12,644 nt of DNA, taken from the NCBI GenBank assembly GCA_035543875.1, contig DATKIY010000191.1, positions 1 to 12,644 of the forward strand. The letters run 5' to 3'. Positions 7,472 to 12,644 of the stretch are shown one piece after another. The notes below the pieces were generated by a model that did no database searches, was not told the origin of the DNA, and worked only from the letters and a program-made list of their open reading frames with translations. Source of the DNA: DATKIY01 sp035543875. Lineage in GTDB: Bacteria; Actinomycetota; Actinomycetes; JAHEKZ01. The first letter of the stretch is position 1, and every line of letters begins with the position of its first letter. The position numbers were made by a program, and so were the translations under genes.

Positions 7472-8511
7472 CGACCGGCCGACGCTGGATCCTGGTGTCG
7501 GATACCCATTTTCGACGGAACCCCGCCGCCGACGACCACGCAGCCGGATCAGCACTGGCTCGCCTAGTTCGGCATTCGGCTATGGGCGATGCGAGCACAA
7601 CTACGGTGGTCCTGCTCGGTGATTTCTTCGAGCTACTAAACGACGTTGAACCGGACGCCAATCGTGCACTCGACGCGATTCTTCCAGCTCACAGAGAGGT
7701 AATGGACGCCCTAAGAGATGCGGTAACCAAAGGCATGCGACTCGTGGTTGTACCGGGCAATCACGACGCGGCGTTGGCCTCGCCGGAGGTTTGGGCGCGG
7801 TTCCACGCGGGATTCGACGACAGCCACCGAGTCACACTTTGCGCTTGGTTCGCGTACGTCCCAGGAGTCTTATACGCCGAACACGGCCACCAGCATCACG
7901 ACCTCAATCGCATGCCAACCCTTCTGAACACTCGCACCGGAATTGCCGACCCCACCGTTCCGCCCATGGCGGCACCGGGCGTCAGAAGAAAGCTCATAGC
8001 CTTCATCGAAAGTTGGCGTTATGAGCGCCAGTCCGGACGTGCTGCATACAAGCAACTACTGCGCGAAGAGGCAATGCGTCAGGACCTCCCCCACACAGTT
8101 GTGCGCTCACTTCATCGGATTTCGCGTTTCCGTCCGCTACAAACGGTGGGACGCGTCCTAGGAGTTCGTTTCGGCATTGCTGGATGCCGAAACGAAAACC
8201 GAGCACGACGTCAGGCGCTCAAGATTGCCGAGATGATGGACACATCGGGCTTTCACGTGGAAGCGGTGGTGTTCGGCCACACCCATCGTGCTGAGCAAAC
8301 CCCCGTCCGTGCTTCGGGTTCGTATCTGAACACCGGAACCTGGACCTCAGATGTACGAGGCGGGGAGTCTGAGCTCATGGACCCTGGACAGTTTCCATAC
8401 GTCGAGGTCACGGCCTCTGGAGACAGGGTCTCCACAGAGCTAAGGTTCACCAACGTCCTGACGCTGGTAAAGACCCACCAACTTCTACTCGGCACTCAGG
8501 CGCCTAGTTGA
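7468..8511 (+). CDS. Calcineurin-like metallophosphoesterase
   Basis: This 347-residue protein carries the full dimetal-site set: SDTH (11-14), GDFFE (51-55), PGNHD (96-100), HGHQH (139-143) and FGHTH (269-273). This order is that of LpxH-like and related phosphoesterases. Between the last two motifs is a basic segment of about 125 residues, rich in Arg and helix-like. No signal peptide or membrane helix is seen, so it should be cytoplasmic or membrane-associated. Lipid A is absent from Gram-positives, so an LpxH reaction is unlikely; a lipid-linked sugar phosphate, polyprenyl pyrophosphate, nucleotide sugar or phosphoprotein are candidates. The start at 7468 is preferred over an in-frame GTG at 7453 because it gives the same ATGA overlap as the other junctions. 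It is the last gene of the train. Confidence 0.88.
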   Translation: MTTGRRWILVSDTHFRRNPAADDHAAGSALARLVRHSAMGDASTTTVVLLGDFFELLNDVEPDANRALDAILPAHREVMDALRDAVTKGMRLVVVPGNHDAALASPEVWARFHAGFDDSHRVTLCAWFAYVPGVLYAEHGHQHHDLNRMPTLLNTRTGIADPTVPPMAAPGVRRKLIAFIESWRYERQSGRAAYKQLLREEAMRQDLPHTVVRSLHRISRFRPLQTVGRVLGVRFGIAGCRNENRARRQALKIAEMMDTSGFHVEAVVFGHTHRAEQTPVRASGSYLNTGTWTSDVRGGESELMDPGQFPYVEVTASGDRVSTELRFTNVLTLVKTHQLLLGTQAPS

Positions 8512-8519
8512 CCTAGTTG

Positions 8520-8541
8520 CGTGTTCGCGCCCACGAACGCG
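8520..8541 (+). terminator. Probable transcription terminator of the glycan operon
   Basis: CGTGTTCG, a 6-base loop, then CGAACGCG: an 8-bp stem with one G-U wobble in plus-strand RNA, 8 bases after the phosphoesterase stop. In minus-strand RNA the same position is an A-C mismatch, so the hairpin favours plus-strand termination. No U-tract follows, which is common in actinobacteria. It lies just before the stop of the convergent gene. Confidence 0.45.
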
Positions 8542-8544
8542 AGT

Positions 8545-8895
8545 TCAGGCTCTGACCTCTCCACGTCCCGGACGATTACGCCAGTAGGTCAGGACGCTCA
8601 TGGCAATGAGAACTCCGCCGAAGAGGAACCAAAGTTGCCCAGGATTCAGAAACGACTGGTTGAGGCTGTCGTTCAGGCATTGCTGGTAGGGGTCTAGCCG
8701 TGGATCGATGTTTCCGTTTCCAGCGAATTTGGCGAGGAACGCACACTCCTGCTTCGCGTAGCCGACGACGTCCTCGTTTCGGCTCGACGCCGCCAAAAGT
8801 CCCCCGAGTAGCAGCAACAGTCCAGCCGCAACACCACTCCAGGCGATCCATGCACGCCAATTCCGCTCCGCCAGCCAACCGCGCGAGATCCCCAT
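8545..8895 (-). CDS. Two-helix membrane protein of unknown function
   Basis: The protein has 116 residues from the ATG at 8895, or 122 from an in-frame GTG at 8913. I prefer the ATG because GGTGAGG lies upstream of it (spacing about 12, rather long) and nothing comparable precedes the GTG. Two helices are clear, WIAWSGVAAGLLLLLGGLLA near the N-terminus and LWFLFGGVLIAMSVLTYW near the C-terminus. They flank an extracytoplasmic loop of about 45 residues with two Cys (in ECAF and QQCL) that could form a disulfide. It starts 42 bases after the cupin gene on the same strand, so the two are probably co-transcribed. I recognise no family. Confidence 0.65.
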   Translation of the reverse strand: MGISRGWLAERNWRAWIAWSGVAAGLLLLLGGLLAASSRNEDVVGYAKQECAFLAKFAGNGNIDPRLDPYQQCLNDSLNQSFLNPGQLWFLFGGVLIAMSVLTYWRNRPGRGEVRA

Positions 8896-8937
8896 CGAGA
8901 AAGCATGCCTCACCGCAATGCGGAGTTCATGGGTTTG

Positions 8938-9279
8938 CTACTCGTCGGCGAGTACCCACATCTCCTTGAAGGGGAGCTTGAAGGACCACCGAGTTACTGC
9001 TCCCTTGGGCAGTGACGCCATGTCCCCCGGCTTCATCTCAAGCGTGGGTCCACCCTCGATCTCAATCTGGACCTCGCCTTCGAGCACCAGCAGAACTTCG
9101 GTTTGCGGCAACACCCATTCCAGATTCTCGGGAACGCGTGTCGTGAAGCGGGTCAAGCCAGCTCGAAGGCTGCCCGTGTCGAACAGCACGTGCTCCTCAG
9201 CGCCACCGCCGACCTCCGGGTCAGATTGCCAATCGTCAGTCGATGTGCGGGACACGAACACACCGGGGTGGACTTCCAT
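8938..9279 (-). CDS. Cupin-domain protein (Cupin_3/DUF861-like, metal ligands absent)
   Basis: A 113-residue single-cupin protein. The core runs WVLPQTEVLLVLEGEVQIEI (55-74), then PGDMASLPKGAVTRW (84-98) and a final KEMWVL. In the positions where metal cupins have H-x-H and a later His, this protein has P-Q-T and Thr, so the usual metal site is missing. The E-x-x-x-x-x-EG and GD-x-x-x-xP-x-G-x-x-x-x-W pattern matches the Cupin_3 (DUF861, EutQ-related) group. A role in binding a small molecule or sugar acid is possible; no reaction can be named. The start is well supported: AAGGAGAG lies 3 bases before the ATG. A perfect palindrome abuts that ribosome binding site, indicating a regulated gene. 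Confidence 0.8.
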   Translation of the reverse strand: MEVHPGVFVSRTSTDDWQSDPEVGGGAEEHVLFDTGSLRAGLTRFTTRVPENLEWVLPQTEVLLVLEGEVQIEIEGGPTLEMKPGDMASLPKGAVTRWSFKLPFKEMWVLADE

Positions 9280-9289
9280 CGGCTCTCCT

Positions 9290-9315
9290 TGACTTTCGGG
9301 GTACCCCGAAAGTCA
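9290..9315. promoter_or_regulatory. 26-bp perfect palindrome, likely operator of the cupin gene
   Basis: The half-site TGACTTTCGGGGT is followed directly by its exact reverse complement, 13 bp per arm with no spacer. It lies 11 bases before the cupin start codon, touching the AAGGAG ribosome binding site and covering the expected -10 and transcription start. A dimeric repressor site is the best reading; as RNA it could instead form a leader hairpin. By my rough estimate a perfect 26-bp palindrome has a chance probability well below 0.01 in 12.6 kb. No regulator gene is visible in the window. Confidence 0.75.
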
Positions 9316-9337
9316 CTCAACTTCAATGCCATGTCAA
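9309..9337 (-). promoter_or_regulatory. Candidate promoter of the cupin gene
   Basis: Reading on the minus strand, 9337-9332 is TTGACA, a perfect -35 consensus. Sixteen to seventeen bases on, TGACTT or GACTTT (9315-9309) is a poor -10 lying inside the palindrome. The strong -35 with a -10 buried in a palindrome suits a promoter controlled by a repressor. Confidence 0.45.
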
Positions 9338-9467
9338 GGGCGGCGTGCCGATGTCCGATTTGAAGTCAGCATGGTCTGTTTTGGAACCGCAGTCCTTCAT
9401 CACCGCAAATGACGTGATCGCTAGGATTCTCGGCCGAGCACTTCGTTACCAAGTTAGGTGAGTGGGC

Positions 9468-9890
9468 ATGAGCAGACTGAGGCAGGCGGCCCGCCGCTGG
9501 GAGACACGCCGCAGCTTTTGGTTGGGGAGCATCGCATACTTTTGGGCGTTGTGGTTTGTGACCGTCTACGTGACCCCCAGGACTCTCCACGCAGTTGGTT
9601 TGGGACCGTGTTGGACGTCGACGAGAGTCGCGCTCGTGGCTGTGGTCTTCACTGGCTGTTTGTCGTTGCTGGCTTCGGTTTTTACTGCATATTTGGCAAC
9701 GCTAAAGTTGCACGACTATCAGCTGCTTTTCGCCATACTCGGGATTCTGTCGCTCGTCTTTGCCGCACTTACTTTGGGCGGGATCTTCGATGTCCTGACG
9801 GGCAAGTGTGCGTGGGAGATTGTGGACCAGCCGGTAAGTCCGGTCAATGCGATTGGTGAGATGGCGCCCCACTTAGGCGTCAGTTCCTGA
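9468..9890 (+). CDS. Three-helix membrane protein of unknown function
   Basis: The protein has 140 residues from the ATG at 9468. AGGTGAG lies 7 bases upstream and favours it over the in-frame GTG at 9462. Hydrophobic segments are at about 15-34, 53-75 and 84-108, after a basic N-terminus (MSRLRQAARRWETRR) that would stay in the cytoplasm. Cys residues sit after helix 1 (GPCW), in helix 2 and after helix 3 (GKCAW). I recognise no family. The gene uses more T-rich codons than its neighbours, so it may be a recently acquired or poorly conserved gene. It faces the lipoprotein gene convergently, with only 26 bases between the stops. Confidence 0.6.
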   Translation: MSRLRQAARRWETRRSFWLGSIAYFWALWFVTVYVTPRTLHAVGLGPCWTSTRVALVAVVFTGCLSLLASVFTAYLATLKLHDYQLLFAILGILSLVFAALTLGGIFDVLTGKCAWEIVDQPVSPVNAIGEMAPHLGVSS

Positions 9891-9916
9891 CAGTCCAAGC
9901 CTCGTGCCCTGCTGGG

Positions 9917-10459
9917 TTACGCAATCGAGCGCACGATCCTATCTCCGTCTTGCCGCCCGAGTCCCATCATCTGCACTGTGACCAACCGACCCTCGACGGT
10001 GGCCCAGTAGTTAAGGCAGCGAGCCTTTCCGAGAACCTCATTGAAGCAACCGCCTCGTGTATTGACGATCGTCCACTTCCCCATAGCCGTGTAGCCGGTC
10101 GGCAGCGAATCACCTTGCGATACAGACACGGAGACTAGGCGACACCGCGCATCCGACCAACCCCCACTAAAACCGTCGGTCGGCGTTTCTCCGACATGAG
10201 CGTCGGCCAGACCAAACCCCTTGGGCAGCCAGGTGGGTGCATGTCCGTCAAGCCCGTCCAAGAGTCGTGAGGTAGGGATGGACTTTGTCCGAACGATACC
10301 TTGGAAGCAGTACGTGGAAGCAGCGGACAACATTGTCGTCGGCTCGGGCATGCCCCGGTTGTCGACACCTCCGGAACTTGGTGCGGGGCCTGTGCAGCCG
10401 GCCAAGGCTAAGGCGTATGCGATGCCGATCGTCAGCCGGAGGGCAACTCTGGACTTCAT
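9917..10459 (-). CDS. Putative lipoprotein
   Basis: The 180-residue product begins with a lipoprotein signal: basic MKSR, a hydrophobic core and the lipobox LAGC with Cys 22, followed by a small-residue linker (TGPAPSSGG). It should therefore be exported, lipidated on Cys 22 and anchored on the outer face of the membrane. The mature domain has four further Cys (in TYCFQG, ARCRLV, GGCFNE and ARCLNY), possibly two disulfides, and no motif I recognise. Two AG-rich bases-long matches next to the start are too close to be a good Shine-Dalgarno. A TANNNT box 6 bases before the ATG suggests a leaderless mRNA instead. It is divergent from the alpha/beta hydrolase gene. Confidence 0.75.
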   Translation of the reverse strand: MKSRVALRLTIGIAYALALAGCTGPAPSSGGVDNRGMPEPTTMLSAASTYCFQGIVRTKSIPTSRLLDGLDGHAPTWLPKGFGLADAHVGETPTDGFSGGWSDARCRLVSVSVSQGDSLPTGYTAMGKWTIVNTRGGCFNEVLGKARCLNYWATVEGRLVTVQMMGLGRQDGDRIVRSIA

Positions 10460-10465
10460 TTCCTG

Positions 10466-10471
10466 ACCGTA
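10466..10471 (-). promoter_or_regulatory. -10 box of the lipoprotein gene (leaderless)
   Basis: TACGGT on the minus strand matches TANNNT and ends exactly 6 bases before the ATG, so transcription would start at the start codon. No convincing -35 was found. Confidence 0.5.
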
Positions 10472-10529
10472 CCGGTCTCAATCAGGCCTGCGCCGAGAGG
10501 TCACATCCGGAACTTGAGATGAATGCCTC

Positions 10530-10558
10530 ATGACCTGCGATTCGCGCGGGGCTAGCTT
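10530..10558 (+). promoter_or_regulatory. Promoter of the alpha/beta hydrolase gene (leaderless)
   Basis: ATGACC at 10530-10535 (TGAC core of the -35) is separated by 17 bases from TAGCTT at 10553-10558. The -10 ends 6 bases before the ATG, so the mRNA would begin at the start codon. No clear Shine-Dalgarno is present. Confidence 0.55.
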
Positions 10559-10564
10559 TCTCGT

Positions 10565-11344
10565 ATGGACACCAATTGGGAGATTGTCGAGTCTGGTCCA
10601 GACGATGCTGAGCGAACCGTGCTACTGCTTCCCGGCGGAATGTGTAGCGCTCGTTCGTACGCGGAAGTCATGGCTGAGCCTGAGTTGGCAGGGGCGCGGT
10701 TAGTTGCGGTCACGATGCCTGGGCATGCTGGTGCACCAGCGCCGGATGACTTCAGCATCGAAGAGTACGCGCGGATCACTGCCGAGCTTGCCCAGAGTGT
10801 TGGTGCAGATGTTGTGGTCGGTTTCAGCATGGGCGCGACTGTGGCGTACGAGATGGTGATCTCAGGGACATTCAAGGGACCGGTCGTGTTGCTTGGCGTG
10901 AGCCTGTCTACGTCGGACGAGCCTGCTTTCTTTCGAGCCATCATTCGCCTCGGTGCGGTTCTGGGGACGCTGCCTGCTGCCGTTCTAAAGAAGGGCGCCA
11001 CGTCCATGGTCAAGCACTCGGACGTGTCACCTGAGAGTCAGGCACAACTTCGATCGGACTTTGCGCGAAACAACACAAACGACATGCGCCTGGCGTTGCT
11101 GGCGTACCTACGTTGGCTACAGCGTGACGACGACCCCGCGCGTCGGCTCTGCGAATCTGGCCCGCCGGCGTGGGTAGTGCACGCAGAGAAGGGTGATGGC
11201 GCGTTGACACAACACGAGCGTGCGGTGCTCGAGGCGTGTCCCCGCGTTCAAGTCGTCACGATCCCCGGCAAGGTCTCCTTGCTCCCCAACGAGGTCCCGG
11301 CACGCATCGCGGAAGTGATCGTGAAAGCGCTGGTGGAAGTCTGA
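10565..11344 (+). CDS. Alpha/beta hydrolase-fold protein with altered catalytic triad
   Basis: A 259-residue protein with the fold's landmarks: oxyanion-loop motif LLLPGGMCS (20-28), MPGHAG (51-56), nucleophile elbow VVGFSMGAT (84-92; Ser 88) and a late strand WVVHAEKGDG (203-212) with Asp 211. The last element, where family members have G-x-x-H followed by P-x-E-x-P, reads IPGKVSLLPNEVP (233-245). Ser 238 therefore stands in place of the catalytic His, and no other His follows. It may be inactive as an ordinary esterase, act as a binding protein, or belong to a subgroup with different chemistry. No signal peptide, so it is probably cytoplasmic. The substrate cannot be predicted. It appears to have its own promoter and lies only 30 bases from the next gene. 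Confidence 0.85.
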   Translation: MDTNWEIVESGPDDAERTVLLLPGGMCSARSYAEVMAEPELAGARLVAVTMPGHAGAPAPDDFSIEEYARITAELAQSVGADVVVGFSMGATVAYEMVISGTFKGPVVLLGVSLSTSDEPAFFRAIIRLGAVLGTLPAAVLKKGATSMVKHSDVSPESQAQLRSDFARNNTNDMRLALLAYLRWLQRDDDPARRLCESGPPAWVVHAEKGDGALTQHERAVLEACPRVQVVTIPGKVSLLPNEVPARIAEVIVKALVEV

Positions 11345-11362
11345 GCACAATGGTGGGTTTCG

Positions 11363-11368
11363 TATGCT
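11363..11368 (+). promoter_or_regulatory. -10 box of the DinB-family gene (leaderless)
   Basis: TATGCT matches TANNNT and ends 6 bases before the GTG at 11375. This supports both a separate promoter in the 30-base gap and the GTG start. The -35 region is weak. Confidence 0.5.
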
Positions 11369-11374
11369 GCTCCC

Positions 11375-12076
11375 GTGGCTGACCGCGAGCAGTTTTTCGA
11401 GCGCGACCTTCGTGGTGCGCGGTTTGTCGAGTCCGACCTGTCGGACGTGGTGATGCGTGGTGTCGAGATCGCCGGGATGGACATCGATGCGCCTTGGTTG
11501 GACGAAGGCCCAGGGTTGCGGGTGAACGGGGTCGACGTGAGGCCGTTCGTGGAGGAGCAGCTGGATCACCGCTTTCCTGGGCGCAGTGAGCGTCGGGCGA
11601 AAAGTCCGGCGGGTCTGCGAGTGGCGTGGACCACCGCCGACCGGGCATGGGACGCGGCGATCGAGCGGGTAGCGGCGCTGCCTGCCGGCTCCGTCGACGT
11701 CAGGATCGATGATGAGTGGTCGTTCGCGGAGACACTGCGTCACCTCGTGCACGCCACCGACATCTGGCTGGGCAAAGCCGTGCTGGGGTTCGAGGAGACC
11801 GACTTCCATCCCCTCGGTCTCGGGTACGGCAGCCGTGTTTCCGAAGCCGCGTCTTATGACGACGTCCTGGCCGCACGGGCGGACCGGGCAGCCATGGTGA
11901 GCGACTTCCTGGCCACCGTTACTGACGAGGTGCTCGAAGAGGAGCGCCGCAACCCGCACAACCCCGCAGAGGCCGAGACCGTTCGCAGTTGCCTGCACGT
12001 GATCCTCCAAGAGAGTTGGGAACACCTGCGGTTCGCGCTGCGTGATCTCGACGCGATCGAATCGCGCATCGTCTGA
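11375..12076 (+). CDS. DinB-family protein with pentapeptide-like N-terminus
   Basis: A 233-residue protein from GTG. Residues 9-36 (starting ERDLRGARF) have the five-residue periodicity of pentapeptide repeats, and are followed by a linker. The rest is a four-helix DinB/DUF664-type domain: WTTADRAWDAA (85-95), DDEWSFAETLRHLVHATDIWL (112-132) and SWEHLRFALRDLDAIE (214-229). His 126, His 208 and His 217 are candidates for the metal ligands of this fold. DinB-like proteins include metal-dependent thiol transferases and many uncharacterised stress proteins; the specific role is unknown. This fusion is common in actinobacterial genomes. A 331-codon open frame on the other strand is a GC-driven shadow. 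Confidence 0.85.
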   Translation: MADREQFFERDLRGARFVESDLSDVVMRGVEIAGMDIDAPWLDEGPGLRVNGVDVRPFVEEQLDHRFPGRSERRAKSPAGLRVAWTTADRAWDAAIERVAALPAGSVDVRIDDEWSFAETLRHLVHATDIWLGKAVLGFEETDFHPLGLGYGSRVSEAASYDDVLAARADRAAMVSDFLATVTDEVLEEERRNPHNPAEAETVRSCLHVILQESWEHLRFALRDLDAIESRIV

Positions 12077-12114
12077 GGGACGCCACGGTGCGGCGGACGG
12101 TAATGCACACATCG

Positions 12115-12143
12115 GCCGACAGTGACAATCACGAGAGGTCGGC
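12115..12143 (+). terminator. Possible weak terminator after the DinB-family gene
   Basis: GCCGAC and GTCGGC form a 6-bp stem around a 17-base loop that itself contains GTGA-CAA-TCAC. It lies 39 bases after the stop. There is no U-tract, so this is tentative. The rest of the gap 12077-12261 shows only a candidate -10. Confidence 0.25.
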
Positions 12144-12231
12144 GCCCAACCTCACTAACGTCTCGAAAGAAGTCAATAACCAGTTGTTGATGTGGGACCC
12201 GTGAGACAGACTCCGGCTGCAGGGGTGTCCT

Positions 12232-12237
12232 TACTAT
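12232..12237 (+). promoter_or_regulatory. Candidate -10 box of the methyltransferase gene
   Basis: TACTAT, a good TANNNT match, lies 24 bases before the GTG at 12262, allowing a short leader that contains the GAGG ribosome binding site (12251-12254). No clear -35 was found. Confidence 0.4.
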
Positions 12238-12261
12238 GCGGAGTGGTCTTGAGGCGTGAAC

Positions 12262-12644
12262 GTGGCTGGTTACGAGGCGTTGCCGGATGTGTACGAGTGG
12301 TTGATTCCCGATGCCAAGTTGACCCCTGAGGGTTCCATCGCGGCACTCGGTGACCTCGTTCGGTCCCTGCCGTCCAACGCGCGCGTCCTCGACTGCTCAT
12401 GTGGGACTGGCCAGCTGGCAGTCGGCCTCGCCAAGCTTGGGTTGAATGTTGTCGCCACTGACGCGAGCGCGGGGATGGTCCGCCGGACACAGGAACTCGC
12501 TGACGAGCACAACGTTTCGCTGCAGGTAGGCGAAGCCAGTTGGGATGACTTGCCGAACCACCTCGATCCGTCGACATTCGATCTCGTGATCTGCGTGGGA
12601 AACTCGCTCTGTCACGCTCAGGGCGCGTCCGGCCGTTTGGCTGC
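12262..12644 (+). CDS. Class I SAM-dependent methyltransferase, N-terminal part (3' end outside window)
   Basis: The frame runs open to the right edge, giving 127 codons. GTG at 12262 is preferred because GAGG lies 7 bases upstream; an in-frame GTG at 12256 is possible but has poor spacing. The protein starts MAGYEALPDVYEWL. Motif I is VLDCSCGTGQ (42-51), the SAM-binding glycine-rich loop. The acidic residue after strand 2 is Asp 67 in VVATDAS, and the strand-4 motif is FDLVICVGNSLCHA (106-119). The NSL-x-H ending of that motif is seen in methyltransferases related to glycine/sarcosine N-methyltransferases, but the acceptor is not predictable from this fragment. Confidence 0.85.
   Translation, partial: MAGYEALPDVYEWLIPDAKLTPEGSIAALGDLVRSLPSNARVLDCSCGTGQLAVGLAKLGLNVVATDASAGMVRRTQELADEHNVSLQVGEASWDDLPNHLDPSTFDLVICVGNSLCHAQGASGRLA

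Noticed and set aside
2883..7872. Several TTA leucine codons in the operon (for example at 3000, 4439, 4754, 6418, 6553 and 7870), suggesting bldA-type control
   Set aside because: TTA also occurs in the unrelated hydrolase gene (10700), so TTA is not reserved for this operon, and nothing shows that the host is a Streptomyces.
8503..8519. Short direct repeat CCTAGTTG spanning the phosphoesterase stop codon
   Set aside because: Only two 8-base copies 1 base apart, with no sign of an attachment site or mobile element nearby.
9351..9461. 36-codon plus-strand frame (MSDLKSAW...) before the orphan membrane gene
   Set aside because: Weak ribosome binding site, no recognisable motif and no supporting overlap apart from closeness to the next gene. 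It could be real but cannot be supported.
11117..12112. 331-codon open frame on the minus strand
   Set aside because: It lies antisense to the hydrolase C-terminus and the whole DinB gene, both of which have recognisable domains. Its product is low in recognisable motifs and rich in Arg, Pro and His, typical of a GC-driven shadow frame.

Overview
The window reads as chromosomal DNA of a high-GC Gram-positive bacterium (Actinomycetota). The signs are GC-rich codons, GTG starts, TANNNT -10 boxes placed for leaderless transcription, an Ig-like repeat of the F-x-C-S-L-D-G type found in secreted actinobacterial proteins, and a DinB protein with a pentapeptide-like N-terminus. Genus cannot be fixed from the sequence. 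No rRNA, tRNA, insertion sequence or CRISPR array was found, and no gap between genes exceeds 300 bases.

Positions 1-8511 hold one dense plus-strand gene train that continues beyond the left edge. In order it encodes the C-terminus of a secreted Ig-like/jelly-roll protein, a family 2 glycosyltransferase, an HPr-kinase-like P-loop protein, a second family 2 glycosyltransferase, a Wzx/MOP-type flippase, a 605-residue polytopic membrane protein resembling GT-C enzymes or polymerases, two small membrane proteins, and a calcineurin-like metallophosphoesterase. Seven of the eight junctions are 4-base ATGA overlaps; the exception is the kinase gene, which has its own strong ribosome binding site. 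This is best read as an operon for assembling and exporting a cell-surface glycan. Cytoplasmic glycosyltransferases would build a lipid-linked sugar, the flippase would move it across the membrane, and the 605-residue protein would extend, transfer or polymerise it outside. The kinase and phosphoesterase, at either end of the assembly genes, have no obvious place in a standard pathway and are the most interesting part. A hairpin at 8520-8541 probably ends the transcript.

Positions 8545-9279 hold a minus-strand pair: a non-metal cupin of the Cupin_3/DUF861 type followed by a two-helix membrane protein. In front of the cupin gene is a perfect 26-bp palindrome over the likely promoter, next to its ribosome binding site. 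This is the clearest regulatory site in the window. Positions 9468-9890 encode an orphan three-helix membrane protein.

Positions 9917-12644 hold independent housekeeping or accessory genes: a minus-strand lipoprotein, a divergent alpha/beta hydrolase lacking the usual catalytic His, a DinB-family protein, and the N-terminal part of a class I SAM-dependent methyltransferase cut by the right edge. The first three each have a TANNNT box exactly 6 bases before the start codon, pointing to leaderless mRNAs.
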